Assembly: GCA_020850615.1 (NCBI GenBank)
Contig: JADZEI010000021.1
Span: 124,001-188,000 of the forward strand
From: Dehalococcoidia bacterium
Lineage (GTDB): Bacteria; Chloroflexota; Dehalococcoidia; Tepidiformales; Tepidiformaceae
Direction: 5' to 3'
Length of the DNA: 64,000 nucleotides
Made by a program: the position numbers and the translations under genes. Below are positions 1 to 8,569 of the stretch, piece by piece. Position 1 is the first letter of the stretch. Each line of letters starts with the position of its first letter. A model generated the notes under the pieces. That model did not search any database. It was not told the DNA's origin and worked only from the letters and a program-made list of their open reading frames with translations.

Positions 1-1
1 G

Positions 2-253
2 CTGCCGATCGAAGGTGGCGTGCAGGCGGTGTTCCGCCGCGAGATCGACGCGGCACCGGACCCCGCGGCGCGGCGGCGCGAAATCGAGGATGCCCTCTAC
101 GCGGGGCGTTCGCCGTTCCAGGCCGCCGAGAACTTCACTGTCCACGAGATCATCGACCCGCGGGACACGCGGGCGCGGCTCGTGGAGTGGGTGCCGCTCG
201 CGTACGAATCGATGAAGGACCTGGGACCGAAGGGGCGCACGTTCCGGCCGTAG
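2..253 (+). CDS. Acyl-CoA carboxylase carboxyltransferase subunit, C-terminal fragment
   Basis: The frame is open from the window edge and ends at 253, giving the last 83 residues of a longer protein. The tail contains ENFTVHEIIDPRDTR followed by a short basic end. This matches the C-terminus of biotin-dependent acyl-CoA (propionyl/methylmalonyl type) carboxyltransferase beta subunits, where a V-x-E-x-I-D-P-R-x-T-R segment precedes the stop. The enzyme moves carboxyl groups between biotin and an acyl-CoA in the cytoplasm. The catalytic part lies upstream of the window, so substrate preference cannot be judged. It is distinct from the AccDA fusion at 47.4 kb. Confidence 0.7.
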   Translation: MPIEGGVQAVFRREIDAAPDPAARRREIEDALYAGRSPFQAAENFTVHEIIDPRDTRARLVEWVPLAYESMKDLGPKGRTFRP

Positions 254-389
254 CGAGCTGCTTGACCGGGCGCGAGAGAATAGCAGCAGGATGCCGAACA
301 GACGGCGCGTTACGGCGGCCCGAATGGCCGTCGTGTCCGCGGCCGGTCCGGGATGAGCATCGATTTCGAACCATGCAGGAGGTATGCAG

Positions 390-836
390 ATGTCGAACGT
401 GACGCGATGGAACCCGCTCGATGAGTTCCCGCCGGCCTGGCCGCGCCTGTTCGGGCGTGACTTCTTCGCCCGGCTGCGGCCGGGAGGCGAGCTGGCCATG
501 GAATGGAGCCCGCGCTGCGACGTCGAAGAGACGGACGCCGAGGTGATCGTCCATGCCGAGCTGCCGGGCGTCGAGGCGAAGGACATGGAGGTCTCGATCG
601 CCGGGTCGCAGCTGACCATCCGCGGCGAAAAGCAGACGCAGCGCTCGGAGGAAAACGAGGGCCGGACGTACCAGGAGCGGTTCTTCGGGTCGTTCGAGCG
701 GTCCATCCCGCTGCCCCCGGGCGTCGACGCCGACAACATCGCGGCGAACCTGAAGGACGGCGTGCTCGAGGTGCGGATCCCGCGGGTGGCGCCGCCCGCG
801 CCGGAGAAGAAGACCGTCAACATCGCGACCGGGTGA
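390..836 (+). CDS. Small heat-shock protein, Hsp20/alpha-crystallin family
   Basis: ATP-independent holdase chaperone that binds unfolding proteins in the cytoplasm. The product has 148 residues: a short N-terminal arm with WNPLDEF, an alpha-crystallin domain of about 90 residues (from DVEETDAEVIVHAELPGV), the conserved GVLEVRIPR near the C-terminus and a short tail. That is the usual length and order for bacterial Hsp20. An ATG at 384 is in frame, but the AGGAGGT at 377-383 overlaps it and sits 6 nt before the ATG at 390, so 390 is preferred. The stop overlaps the GTG start of the next gene by 4 nt, so the two are probably cotranscribed. Confidence 0.93.
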   Translation: MSNVTRWNPLDEFPPAWPRLFGRDFFARLRPGGELAMEWSPRCDVEETDAEVIVHAELPGVEAKDMEVSIAGSQLTIRGEKQTQRSEENEGRTYQERFFGSFERSIPLPPGVDADNIAANLKDGVLEVRIPRVAPPAPEKKTVNIATG

Positions 837-2185
837 GCGGCACGGCTGGACCCGCGCCCGTCCGCACCGTCATTCTCGGCGCGGCCGGGCGGGACTTCCA
901 CAACTTCAACACCGTGTACCGGGACGACCCCGGCACGCGGGTCGTTGCCTTCACGGCGACGCAGATCCCCGGGATCGCGGGCCGGCGCTACCCGGCGGCG
1001 CTGGCCGGGCCGCACTACCCGGACGGCATCCCGATCGTCCCCGAGGACGAGCTCGAGGCGCTCTGCGCGCGCGAAGTGCAGCGCGTGGTCTTCGCGTACA
1101 GCGACGTGACGCACGAGACGGTGATGCACCTCGCCTCGCGGGCCCTGGCCGCAGGGGCCGACTTCGAGCTCCTCGGGCCCGACCGGACGATGCTGCGCTC
1201 GCGGAAGCCGGTCATCGCCGTGTCGGCGACGCGGACGGGCTCCGGGAAGTCGCAGGTGGCCCGCTGGCTCGCGTCATTCCTGCGCGAGCGGCGCCTCCGC
1301 GTGGCGGTCGTGCGCCACCCGATGCCCTACGGCGACCTCGCCGCACAGGCGGTGCAGCGGTTCGCGGCGGTCGAGGACCTCCGCGCCGCCGGGTGCACGG
1401 TCGAGGAGCGCGAGGAGTACGAGCCGCACATCGCCCGGGGCGCCGTGGTCTACGCGGGCGTGGACTACGCCGCGATCCTCGCGCGGGCGGAGGCGGAGGC
1501 GGACGTCGTCGTGTGGGACGGCGGGAACAACGACTTCCCGTTCTTCCGGCCGGACCTGCACATCGTGGCCGTCGACGCGCTTCGCCCCGGGCAGGTGGCG
1601 ACGTACCACCCCGGCGAGGCGGTCCTGCGCATGGCCGATGTCGTCGTGCTGAACAAGGTGGATAGCGCCGGCGAAGGGGGCGCGGCGGCCGTGGAGACGG
1701 AAGTGCGAGCGGTGAACCACGCCGCGCCCATCGTCCGTGCCGCATCGCCGGTACGGCTCGATGACCCGGGCGCGGTCGCCGGGCGGCGCGTGCTGGTGGT
1801 GGAGGATGGACCGACGATCACCCACGGGGGCATGGCCTACGGCGCGGGGTTCGTCGCGGCGACGGCCGGCGGCGCGAGCGAGGTGGTCGACCCGCGCGCC
1901 TCGGCCGCGCCCGCGATCGCCGCCGTCTTCGCGCAGTACCCGCACATCGGGCGCGTGCTCCCCGCCGCCGGGTACGACGCCGGGCAGCTCGCCGCGCTGG
2001 CCGCGACCATCAACGCCTCGGGCGCCGATGTCGTGGTCTCGGCGACGCCGGCGGACCTCGCAGCCCTGGTGCGGATCGACCTGCCCGTGGTGCGGGCGCG
2101 GTATGAGTACGCCGACGCCGGCGAGCCCCGCCTGGCGACCTTCGTCGAGTCGTTCCTGCGGCACAGGGGACCGCCCCGCGAGTAA
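833..2185 (+). CDS. Cyclic 2,3-diphosphoglycerate synthetase-like P-loop protein
   Basis: About 450 residues from a GTG that overlaps the Hsp20 stop; the open frame extends further upstream but inside Hsp20. An N-terminal Rossmann-like part (VILGAAGRDFHNFNT) precedes a P-loop around residues 133-140 (TRTGSGKS) and NKVD near residue 273, a nucleotide-specificity motif of GTPases. This architecture is that of the cPGS family, named for the methanogen enzyme that cyclises 2,3-bisphosphoglycerate with ATP. Bacterial homologues are widespread but largely uncharacterised, so the reaction is uncertain here. Coupling to a chaperone gene could reflect a role in a stress solute or metal-linked GTPase function; that is inference. 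Confidence 0.75.
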   Translation: MSGTAGPAPVRTVILGAAGRDFHNFNTVYRDDPGTRVVAFTATQIPGIAGRRYPAALAGPHYPDGIPIVPEDELEALCAREVQRVVFAYSDVTHETVMHLASRALAAGADFELLGPDRTMLRSRKPVIAVSATRTGSGKSQVARWLASFLRERRLRVAVVRHPMPYGDLAAQAVQRFAAVEDLRAAGCTVEEREEYEPHIARGAVVYAGVDYAAILARAEAEADVVVWDGGNNDFPFFRPDLHIVAVDALRPGQVATYHPGEAVLRMADVVVLNKVDSAGEGGAAAVETEVRAVNHAAPIVRAASPVRLDDPGAVAGRRVLVVEDGPTITHGGMAYGAGFVAATAGGASEVVDPRASAAPAIAAVFAQYPHIGRVLPAAGYDAGQLAALAATINASGADVVVSATPADLAALVRIDLPVVRARYEYADAGEPRLATFVESFLRHRGPPRE

Positions 2186-2302
2186 CGCCATCGGAGCCGC
2201 GCCCGTAAGGAAGCGGGGAGCTCCGTCGCGAGCTTCGCATGGGCGGTAGCGGGCCGGGGCAGCCATGCCTCGTCGCAATAGCGCCGCGGAAGGTGTTTGG
2301 TG

Positions 2303-2320
2303 CCGGAGCGGCCGCTCCGG
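2303..2320. other. Perfect 18-bp palindrome
   Basis: CCGGAGCGGCCGCTCCGG equals its own reverse complement. It lies 118 nt after the stop of the P-loop protein gene and has no T-run, so it could be a factor-dependent terminator, a protein-binding site or a REP-like remnant. Confidence 0.5.
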
Positions 2321-2522
2321 GCGGCGTCATTGAGTAGCCCTCGCGGCGTCATGGTAGTGCTGGGCCACAAGCGTTATGTACGTGGTTCGATTGAGCCACG
2401 CTATTCATCTTTGATGTATCACTGCGCCACGCAGACTCGTCCCGGACCGCGCCGACGGCGTGGGACGCGGGGCTAGATAGAGTAAATCGATGGGCAAGAT
2501 TGGGCCCTGATCTATCGAGCAC

Positions 2523-2551
2523 TTGACAGGTAGCCTTCCAAGCGGCTTTGA
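2523..2551 (+). promoter_or_regulatory. Candidate sigma-70 promoter for the first importer
   Basis: TTGACA at 2523-2528 is followed after 17 nt by CTTTGA at 2546-2551. The -35 is a perfect match and the -10 is weak. It lies about 50 nt before the ATG at 2601. Confidence 0.35.
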
Positions 2552-2600
2552 TGCGCCATCTCAAGAAACCTTTGGGAAGCGGGTTTCAACGGAGGGGCAC

Positions 2601-4310
2601 ATGGAATCGGGATACTGGACACGTTGGCAGCAGCGGAAGCTCGGACGCCGGGGACTACTGGCCGCGGCGGGTGGTGGCACGGCCGGTCTCGCGGGCCTGG
2701 CGCTCGTCGGGTGCGGCGACGACGACGATGACGATGGCGGCGGCGACGCTACCAGCACAAGCGCGCCTGCAACGGCACCGCCGACGCAGGGCGTCGCTTC
2801 GGCGACCGCAACCGCCACGGAGACCATCAAGAAGGGCGGGACGCTCCGGTCCGGCACGTTCCTCAACGTGCTCGGCATCGACCCGCACATCGAAGTGTCG
2901 GTCGGTCTCTCGCAGATGGCGCGGGTGTACACGTTCCTCGGCGGGTTCTCTATCAAGGATCAGTCGTTCCACCCGCTGCTCGCGGAGACGGTGGAGACCC
3001 CGGGGACGGCCGGCACCGAGTTCGTCTTCAAGCTCCGCAAGGACGCGAAGTGGCAGAACACGGCGCCGGTGAACGGCCGCGCGGTGACCGCCGAAGACGT
3101 GAAGTACAGCTTCGAGCGCTTCCGCGACCTGCCGCAGGCACAGAACAATGACTTCTTCAAGTCGGTCGTCGACAAGATGGAAGTCGTCGACGCGAACACG
3201 TTCAGGCTGACGACGAAGTTCCCCTACGCGGAATCGCTGTCCGAAATCGGCGGTACCCAGAAGGCGATCGTCGCGAAGGAAGATGTCGAGGCGAAGAAGG
3301 ACCTCTCGAACGGCGGCGTGGGCGCGGGCCCATACATGATCGAGTCGTACTCGAAGGGCGAGACGCTCGTCATCAAGAAGAACCCGGACTACTTCAACAA
3401 GAACCTGCCGCACCTCGACAAGATGCAGTGGCAGACGATCCTCGACATGTCGACGCTGCTCCAGGCCTACCAGTCGGACCAGCACGACGTCTGCGGCGCG
3501 CTGCTGACGAAGCTCGACTTCGAGGAGCTGAAGAAGAACAGCAACCTGGTCAACACGAAGCTGCCGGCGCTGCACTACGGCTCGTTCGGTCTGAACGCCT
3601 CCGTGAAGCCGTTCGACAACCCGCAGGTCCGCCAGGCGATCTACGTCGGCGTCGACCGGAAGCAGTTCGTCGACAAGGTGTTCCTCGGCGAGGCGGTGCC
3701 GATGGGCCCGGTAAGCGCGGGCCTGGACTTCTGGGCGCTGCCACAGAGCGAGCTCGCGACGTACATCGGGCCGGACGTGGCCAAGGCGAAGCAGCTCCTG
3801 AGCGCGGCCGGCTATCCGGACGGCTTCGAGATCGACATCGAGACCTCCGGTGGCGTGCAGCTCTACATCGACCACGCCGAGGTGCTCGTCGCGGAGCTCA
3901 AGAAGATCGGGATTACCGCGAACCTGAAGCTGAGCGACCTGTCGTCGTACCTGAGCAACAAGCTGTTCAAGGGCGACTTCAACGCGACGGTGTTCACGCA
4001 CAACCCGTACGAGTCGCCGAAGATCCCGCTGGCGATGTACCACAACAACGGCCTCGGCGGCGGCAGCTGGTGGCACTACAAGAACGACGAGATCTCCGCG
4101 GCGATCGACAAGCAGTCGATGGAGCTCGACACGAACAAGCGCAAGGAGCAGGTCCTGGAGATCCAGCGCATGCTCCTGAAGGACGGCGCGCCGATGATGA
4201 ACTTCGCTTCGCCGCAGGCGTTCGTCTCGTACCACAAGCGGGTTGGCGGCGTCGACAACTCGCTGCGCACGTACCAGGTGTTCACCTACGCCGAGCACCT
4301 GAAGAGCTAG
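2601..4310 (+). CDS. ABC importer substrate-binding lipoprotein, family 5 (set 1)
   Basis: Extracytoplasmic receptor of a peptide/nickel-type ABC importer, 569 residues. The N-terminus has a twin-arginine pair (R16-R17) followed by a hydrophobic stretch and a lipobox ending in C38, so it should be exported folded by Tat and lipid-anchored. A run of six Asp and a Ser/Thr/Ala/Pro-rich linker precede the SBP_bac_5 fold (GGTLRSG start, KGDFNATVF near the end). ATG 2601 is chosen over an upstream in-frame start because GGAGGGG at 2591-2597 precedes it. Two permease genes follow but no ATPase. Family-5 receptors bind peptides, sugars, opines or metal complexes; the ligand is not predictable, and the catabolic context suggests a non-peptide carbon source. 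Confidence 0.9.
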   Translation: MESGYWTRWQQRKLGRRGLLAAAGGGTAGLAGLALVGCGDDDDDDGGGDATSTSAPATAPPTQGVASATATATETIKKGGTLRSGTFLNVLGIDPHIEVSVGLSQMARVYTFLGGFSIKDQSFHPLLAETVETPGTAGTEFVFKLRKDAKWQNTAPVNGRAVTAEDVKYSFERFRDLPQAQNNDFFKSVVDKMEVVDANTFRLTTKFPYAESLSEIGGTQKAIVAKEDVEAKKDLSNGGVGAGPYMIESYSKGETLVIKKNPDYFNKNLPHLDKMQWQTILDMSTLLQAYQSDQHDVCGALLTKLDFEELKKNSNLVNTKLPALHYGSFGLNASVKPFDNPQVRQAIYVGVDRKQFVDKVFLGEAVPMGPVSAGLDFWALPQSELATYIGPDVAKAKQLLSAAGYPDGFEIDIETSGGVQLYIDHAEVLVAELKKIGITANLKLSDLSSYLSNKLFKGDFNATVFTHNPYESPKIPLAMYHNNGLGGGSWWHYKNDEISAAIDKQSMELDTNKRKEQVLEIQRMLLKDGAPMMNFASPQAFVSYHKRVGGVDNSLRTYQVFTYAEHLKS

Positions 4311-4387
4311 GCACCGGCAGCTGGCGCGGCCCGGGAAGCAGCGGTCCCGGGCTGTGCCACGCCGCCGCGAATGCCTCGGAGCGAACT

Positions 4388-5332
4388 ATGCGCACCTACG
4401 CCCTGCGACGCCTGCTACTCATGGTCCCGGTCATCATCTTCGTCACGATCATGGTGGCGAGCCTGATGCGCATGGTCCCCGGAGACCCCGCAACCCTCGC
4501 CCTCGGCCAGCAGGCCACGGAAGAGGACCGTCAGCGGTTCAACGAGGAGTACCACCTCGACGAATCGCTGCCCGTGCAGTACCTCCGCTGGTGGAGCGAT
4601 GTCTTCCGCGGGAACCTCGGCTCCTCGGTGGTGCAGCGCACGGACGTGACGGACGAGCTCGGCGAACGGCTGCCGAGCACGCTCGAGCTGCTCATCCTGA
4701 GCATGATCCTCACGGTCATCATCGGCATCCCGCTCGGGGTGATCTCGGCGGTCAAGCAGAACTCGATCCTCGACTACGTCATCCGCTTCACGAGCATCGC
4801 CGGGATCTCGGTGCCGAGCTTCTGGCTGGGCACGCTGCTGCTCATCCTGCCGTCGATCTGGTGGGGCTACCTGCCGCCGCTGACGAAGGTGAGCTTCTTC
4901 GATGACCCTCTTTCGAACCTGCAGCAGTACATCACGCCGGCGTTCACGCTGGCGGTGGGCGGCTCCGCCGGCATCATGCGCCTGACGCGGTCGTCCGTGC
5001 TCGAAATCATGCGCAACGACTACATCCGGACGGCGCGGTCCAAGGGGCTCAAGGAACGGCTGGTGATCGTCCGGCACGTCCTCCAGAATGCGCTCATCCC
5101 GGTGGTGACGGTGCTGGGGCTCCAGTTCGCGGGCCTCGTCGGCGGCGCGGTCATCATCGAGACAATCTTCAACCTTCAGGGTGTGGGGCTGTTCTTCATC
5201 AACTCGATCTTCGCGCGGGACTACCCGGTCATCCAGGGGCTCGTCCTCTTCCTGACCGTCGTCTTCCTGCTGATCAACCTGCTCGTCGACCTTTCGTACG
5301 GGTTCCTGGACCCAAGGATTCGCTACTCATGA
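4388..5332 (+). CDS. ABC importer permease, DppB/OppB type (set 1)
   Basis: 314 residues with about six membrane helices: an N-terminal helix (RRLLLMVPVIIFVTIMVASL), a periplasmic loop, and a BPD_transp_1 core carrying the EAA-type cytoplasmic loop (DYIRTARSKGLKE) that contacts the ATPase. It ends LLVDLSYGFLDPRIRYS, typical of DppB. The true start is ATG 4388; the open frame extends far upstream as a shadow of the binding-protein gene. The TGA overlaps the ATG of the next permease by 4 nt, so they are translationally coupled. Set 1 encodes no ATPase, so it probably shares one (see 22.6-24.7 kb). Confidence 0.92.
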   Translation: MRTYALRRLLLMVPVIIFVTIMVASLMRMVPGDPATLALGQQATEEDRQRFNEEYHLDESLPVQYLRWWSDVFRGNLGSSVVQRTDVTDELGERLPSTLELLILSMILTVIIGIPLGVISAVKQNSILDYVIRFTSIAGISVPSFWLGTLLLILPSIWWGYLPPLTKVSFFDDPLSNLQQYITPAFTLAVGGSAGIMRLTRSSVLEIMRNDYIRTARSKGLKERLVIVRHVLQNALIPVVTVLGLQFAGLVGGAVIIETIFNLQGVGLFFINSIFARDYPVIQGLVLFLTVVFLLINLLVDLSYGFLDPRIRYS

Positions 5333-6228
5333 CCACCGCAGCCGGCCAGAGCCTCCCTCTCGATACCTTCGACACCTACACGCCGCCATCCCGGCTGCGG
5401 AAGCTCGGCCGGACGGCGCGCAAGCAGCCGCTGGGCGTGTTCGGCGCAGTGGTCGTGATCATTCTCGTGCTGATGTCCGTCTTCGCCAGCGTCGTGGCGC
5501 CGCACGACCCCTCGAGCATCGACTTCGACTCGCTCACCTCGCCGAACGCAGCTCATCCCTTCGGCACCGACGACAAGGGCCGCGACATCCTCAGCCGCGT
5601 GATCTACGGCAGCCAGACGTCACTCAAGGTCGGGCTCATCGCGACGTTCATCGGCACGGTCGGCGGCGCGCTCATCGGGCTCACGTCGGGCTACTTCGGC
5701 GGCCTGTTCGATTCGATCCTGCAGCGCCTGATGGACTCGCTGATGGCGTTCCCGACGATCATCCTCGCGCTGATCATGGTGGCCGTCTTCGGAAACTCGA
5801 TTTCCAAGCTAATGCTGGTGGTAGGGATAGCCATCATCCCGGGCGTGGGCCGCGTCATGCGCGGCGTGGTGCTGGCGGAGAAACAGAGCCTGTACATCGA
5901 ATCGGCGCGCGCCACCGGGGCGGACTCGGCGCGGATCATGTTCCGGCACATCCTGCCGAACGTGCTGGCGCCGATCATCGTCATCGCCACGTCGCTCCTG
6001 GGCGCCTCGATCCTCGTGGAGGCGTCGCTCAGCTTCCTCGGGCTCGGGACGCCGCCGCCGACGCCGAGCTGGGGCGCCGACCTCAGCGGCAACGCGCGCA
6101 AGTACTTCCCCTACGCGCCGTGGATGGCGATCTTCCCGGGCGTCGCGCTGAGTCTCGTCGTCCTCGGGTTCAACCTGCTCGGCGACGCGCTGCGCGACGT
6201 GCTGGACCCGCGGCTGCGGAACCGGTAG
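5329..6228 (+). CDS. ABC importer permease, DppC/OppC type (set 1)
   Basis: 299 residues. An N-terminal cytoplasmic segment (RKLGRTARKQPLGVFG) and first helix match the OppC_N domain. The GTDDKGRDILSRVIYGSQTS segment and five further helices follow, with the EAA loop YIESARATGADSARIMFRH. The C-terminus LLGDALRDVLDPRLRNR is characteristic of DppC. It forms the heterodimeric channel with the preceding permease. The acyl-CoA dehydrogenase gene lies 162 nt downstream on the same strand, separated by an inverted repeat. Confidence 0.92.
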   Translation: MTTAAGQSLPLDTFDTYTPPSRLRKLGRTARKQPLGVFGAVVVIILVLMSVFASVVAPHDPSSIDFDSLTSPNAAHPFGTDDKGRDILSRVIYGSQTSLKVGLIATFIGTVGGALIGLTSGYFGGLFDSILQRLMDSLMAFPTIILALIMVAVFGNSISKLMLVVGIAIIPGVGRVMRGVVLAEKQSLYIESARATGADSARIMFRHILPNVLAPIIVIATSLLGASILVEASLSFLGLGTPPPTPSWGADLSGNARKYFPYAPWMAIFPGVALSLVVLGFNLLGDALRDVLDPRLRNR

Positions 6229-6289
6229 CCGGGCGAAACGCGGACGGCGGACGAGGGCAGCGCGGCAGGCGGGCCGGCGTGGTAGGATC

Positions 6290-6306
6290 GCGCGATTATT
6301 TCGCGC
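6290..6306. promoter_or_regulatory. Inverted repeat upstream of acyl-CoA dehydrogenase
   Basis: GCGCGA, five bases, then TCGCGC. TAGGAT at 6283-6288 lies just before it and could be a -10, in which case the repeat would be an operator at the start site. No clear -35 is present. Confidence 0.3.
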
Positions 6307-6390
6307 GCAACCCCCGGGCAGGGCAGAATTGACGCACCAAGCCCGGCGGGAATGCCGCCCTTCACCCTGCGCCGCCAAAGGAGCACCACA

Positions 6391-7533
6391 TTGGACTTCA
6401 ACCTGAGCCCTGAGCACGCCGCTTTCCAGCAGGAAGTGCGCGACTTCATCCAGAACGACATGCCAGCTGGCTGGAACACGGCCGACGCCGAAGACCGCCC
6501 CGACATCGAGCGGCAGATCCGCTTCAAGCTCGCCGAGCGGAAGTGGCTCGCGCTTGCGTGGCCGAAGGAATACGGCGGTCTCGCTGCCTCGCCGATGCAG
6601 CAGATGGTCTACAACGAGATGATGGCCTACAACGCGGTGCCGTCGTTCAGCATGGGCGTCGCCTGGGTCGGCCCTGTCATCATGCTCTATGGCACGAAGG
6701 AGCAGCAGGAGCGCTTCCTCCCGCGCATCACCAGCGGCGAAGACGTGTGGTGCACGCTCTATAGCGAGCCGGGCTCGGGCTCGGACCTCGCCAGCCTGCA
6801 GGCCCGCGCCGTCCGTGACGGCGACGACTACGTCGTGAACGGCCAGAAGATCTGGACCTCCGGCGGCCACCGCTCGGACTGGGGCTGGCTCGCCGTCCGC
6901 ACGGACCCGGATGTGCCGAAGCACAAGGGCATCTCGATGGTCTGCGTGAAGATGGACTCGCCGGGCATCACGGTCCGGCCGCTGGTCAACATGGCGGGCA
7001 CGCACGAGTTCAACGAAGTCTTCTTCGAAGACGTCCGCATCCCGGTTTCGAACCTGGTGGGCGAAGAGAACCGCGGCTGGTACAGCCTTGCCGTCGGCCT
7101 CGACTTCGAGCGGTCCTCGATCGGTGCGACCTCGACCGCGCGGCGGATGGTCGAGCAGATCGTCGGGCTGGCCAAGGCGAAGCCGGGCGGGCTGGACCAC
7201 GGCGTGAAGGGCCGGCTGGTCGATGTCGCGATCGCCGTCCAGGTGATGCGGAACATGGGCTACAAGATCGCGGCGGAGCAGGAGCGCACCGGCATCGCCC
7301 CGAACCGCGAGTCGCAGATGGCGAAGCTGTTCGGCGCGGAGCTGAACCAGCGCATCGCCACGCTCGGCCTGCAGGTCCTTGGCATGCAGGGCCAGGCGAC
7401 GACCAGCGGCTCGGTGGCGGACCGCCTGCACTACAACTTCCTCCGCGCCGTCGCGAATACCATCGAAGGCGGCACGAGCGAAATCCAGCGCAACGTCATC
7501 GCGACGCGTGCACTCGGCCTCCCGCGCGAGTAA
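6391..7533 (+). CDS. Acyl-CoA dehydrogenase
   Basis: Flavoenzyme introducing the alpha,beta double bond into an acyl-CoA, 380 residues. It has the usual N-terminal helical, middle beta (YSEPGSGSDLASLQ, then WTSGGH) and C-terminal helical domains. The C-terminal IEGGTSEIQRNVIA motif carries the Glu (about E359) that acts as catalytic base in many family members. The TTG at 6391, 7 nt after AAAGGAG, is preferred over an upstream ATG at 6352 because the protein then begins MDFNLSPEHAAF, as is usual in the family. A strong terminator follows. Sequence style resembles enzymes for branched or steroid-like acyl-CoAs; substrate unknown. Confidence 0.93.
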   Translation: MDFNLSPEHAAFQQEVRDFIQNDMPAGWNTADAEDRPDIERQIRFKLAERKWLALAWPKEYGGLAASPMQQMVYNEMMAYNAVPSFSMGVAWVGPVIMLYGTKEQQERFLPRITSGEDVWCTLYSEPGSGSDLASLQARAVRDGDDYVVNGQKIWTSGGHRSDWGWLAVRTDPDVPKHKGISMVCVKMDSPGITVRPLVNMAGTHEFNEVFFEDVRIPVSNLVGEENRGWYSLAVGLDFERSSIGATSTARRMVEQIVGLAKAKPGGLDHGVKGRLVDVAIAVQVMRNMGYKIAAEQERTGIAPNRESQMAKLFGAELNQRIATLGLQVLGMQGQATTSGSVADRLHYNFLRAVANTIEGGTSEIQRNVIATRALGLPRE

Positions 7534-7560
7534 CCCGCGCGAGTCCCGGCACACAAGCGA

Positions 7561-7590
7561 AGGCCCGCTCCAGTTGGAGCGGGCCTTTTT
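7561..7590 (+). terminator. Rho-independent terminator after acyl-CoA dehydrogenase
   Basis: AGGCCCGCTCC, loop AGTT, GGAGCGGGCCT, running directly into a T-run. The stem is a perfect 11 bp. It closes the plus-strand transcript facing the convergent SDR gene. Confidence 0.92.
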
Positions 7591-7617
7591 CGTTTACCGG
7601 TCGATTGTGCGGACAAC

Positions 7618-7638
7618 CCGCGGAGCTGTGCTCCGCGG
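7618..7638. repeat. Dispersed palindromic element, copy 1
   Basis: CCGCGGAGC, TGT, GCTCCGCGG: perfect 9-bp stem. It is preceded by GGACAAC and followed by a second GC-rich stretch. A second copy with the same stem and similar flanks lies at 31011-31031. Both sit just past the 3' end of a minus-strand gene, as REP-type elements often do. Confidence 0.6.
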
Positions 7639-7663
7639 CCACGCCTGCGGCGCCGCGCGCGCC

Positions 7664-8569
7664 TCAGTGGCCGGACCAGGGCTGCTGGCGGCCGACGGGC
7701 TCGATGGCCTGTTCGAAGGCGCGGCGGGCATTGGCGCGCATGTCATCGAGCGTGAGCGCGCCCGTGCCGGCGAAGTGCGACTTCTCCACCGGGTGCGACC
7801 AGAGCGCGATCTCGTCGCGGTGCATCGAGAAGACCTGGCCGGTCACCCAGTCGGCCTCGTCGCTGGCGAGGTAGACGAGGAAGGGCGTGATCTCCTCCGG
7901 CTTCGCCGCCGCGGCGACCATCTCGTCGAAGCTCGGCGCGTCCGTGTCGCCGCGCTGCTCGGCGAGCTCGACCGCCTTCTTGTAGAGCGGGTCGTGCATG
8001 CGCGTGTAGGCGCCGGGGATGACGCAGTTCACGGTGATGCCGTAGCGGGCGAGCTCGATCGCCCAGGTGTAGGTCATCGCGTGGATGCCGCCCTTTGCCG
8101 CGGCCACGTTCGTCCCGCCGAGCGCGCCGTGCTGGGCCGAGCCGTCGCCGGTGTTGATGATGCGGCCCCAGCCGCGCGTCTTCATGTCGCGCGCGGCGTG
8201 GCGGGAGCAGGCGAAGGTGCCGTAGTAGTCCACGTCCATCGGGCCACGGAACTCGGCGTCGGTCATGTTGAACATCATGCGTTCGGCGATGACGCCGGCG
8301 TTGTTCACGAGGATGTCGACGCCGCCGAAGGCATCGACGGCGGCCTGGACCAGCTGCTCCGCGCCGTCGAAGGTGCTGATGGACCAGGGGCAGGCGATGG
8401 CCTTGCCCCCTTCGGCGGTGATCTCAGCGGCGACGGCATGGACGAGCTCGGGCGTGGTGCCGTTGACCACCACCTGGGCGCCTTCGCGGGCGAGGGCGAT
8501 GGCATAGGCGCGGCCGAGCCCCCGCCCGGACCCGGTCACGATTGCGCGCTTCCCACTGAGCAGGCTCAT
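7664..8569 (-). CDS. Short-chain dehydrogenase/reductase with degenerate active site
   Basis: 301 residues with a classical SDR Rossmann fold: TGSGRGLGRA near residue 12 for NAD(P) binding and NNAG at 89-92. The active-site tetrad is altered. Where Y-x3-K is expected the sequence is V155-A-A-A-K159, and the Ser 13 residues earlier is D142. Lys is kept, Ser and Tyr are not. The codons are unambiguous (GTG, GAC). Either it is a non-catalytic partner, as one subunit is in the BbsCD dehydrogenase of anaerobic toluene degradation, or it uses other residues. The start overlaps the stop of the HMGCS-like gene by 4 nt; it is the last gene of this minus-strand operon. Confidence 0.88.
   Translation of the reverse strand: MSLLSGKRAIVTGSGRGLGRAYAIALAREGAQVVVNGTTPELVHAVAAEITAEGGKAIACPWSISTFDGAEQLVQAAVDAFGGVDILVNNAGVIAERMMFNMTDAEFRGPMDVDYYGTFACSRHAARDMKTRGWGRIINTGDGSAQHGALGGTNVAAAKGGIHAMTYTWAIELARYGITVNCVIPGAYTRMHDPLYKKAVELAEQRGDTDAPSFDEMVAAAAKPEEITPFLVYLASDEADWVTGQVFSMHRDEIALWSHPVEKSHFAGTGALTLDDMRANARRAFEQAIEPVGRQQPWSGH

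Larger units (their letters stand above)
2186..2600. other. Intergenic region upstream of the first ABC importer
   Basis: No convincing gene. The left half is GC-rich with a perfect palindrome at 2303-2320. The right half (about 2330-2530) is clearly less GC-rich than its surroundings. It contains a promoter candidate at 2523-2551, a CTATCGAGC at 2512-2520 that matches the start of the motif found upstream of other catabolic operons, and GCGTTATGTACGT at 2371-2383, repeated at 10048-10060. Confidence 0.6.

Noticed and set aside
2655-4298. Minus-strand open frame opposite the set 1 binding protein
   Set aside because: No ribosome site, no recognisable motif, and the plus strand encodes a clear Tat lipoprotein.
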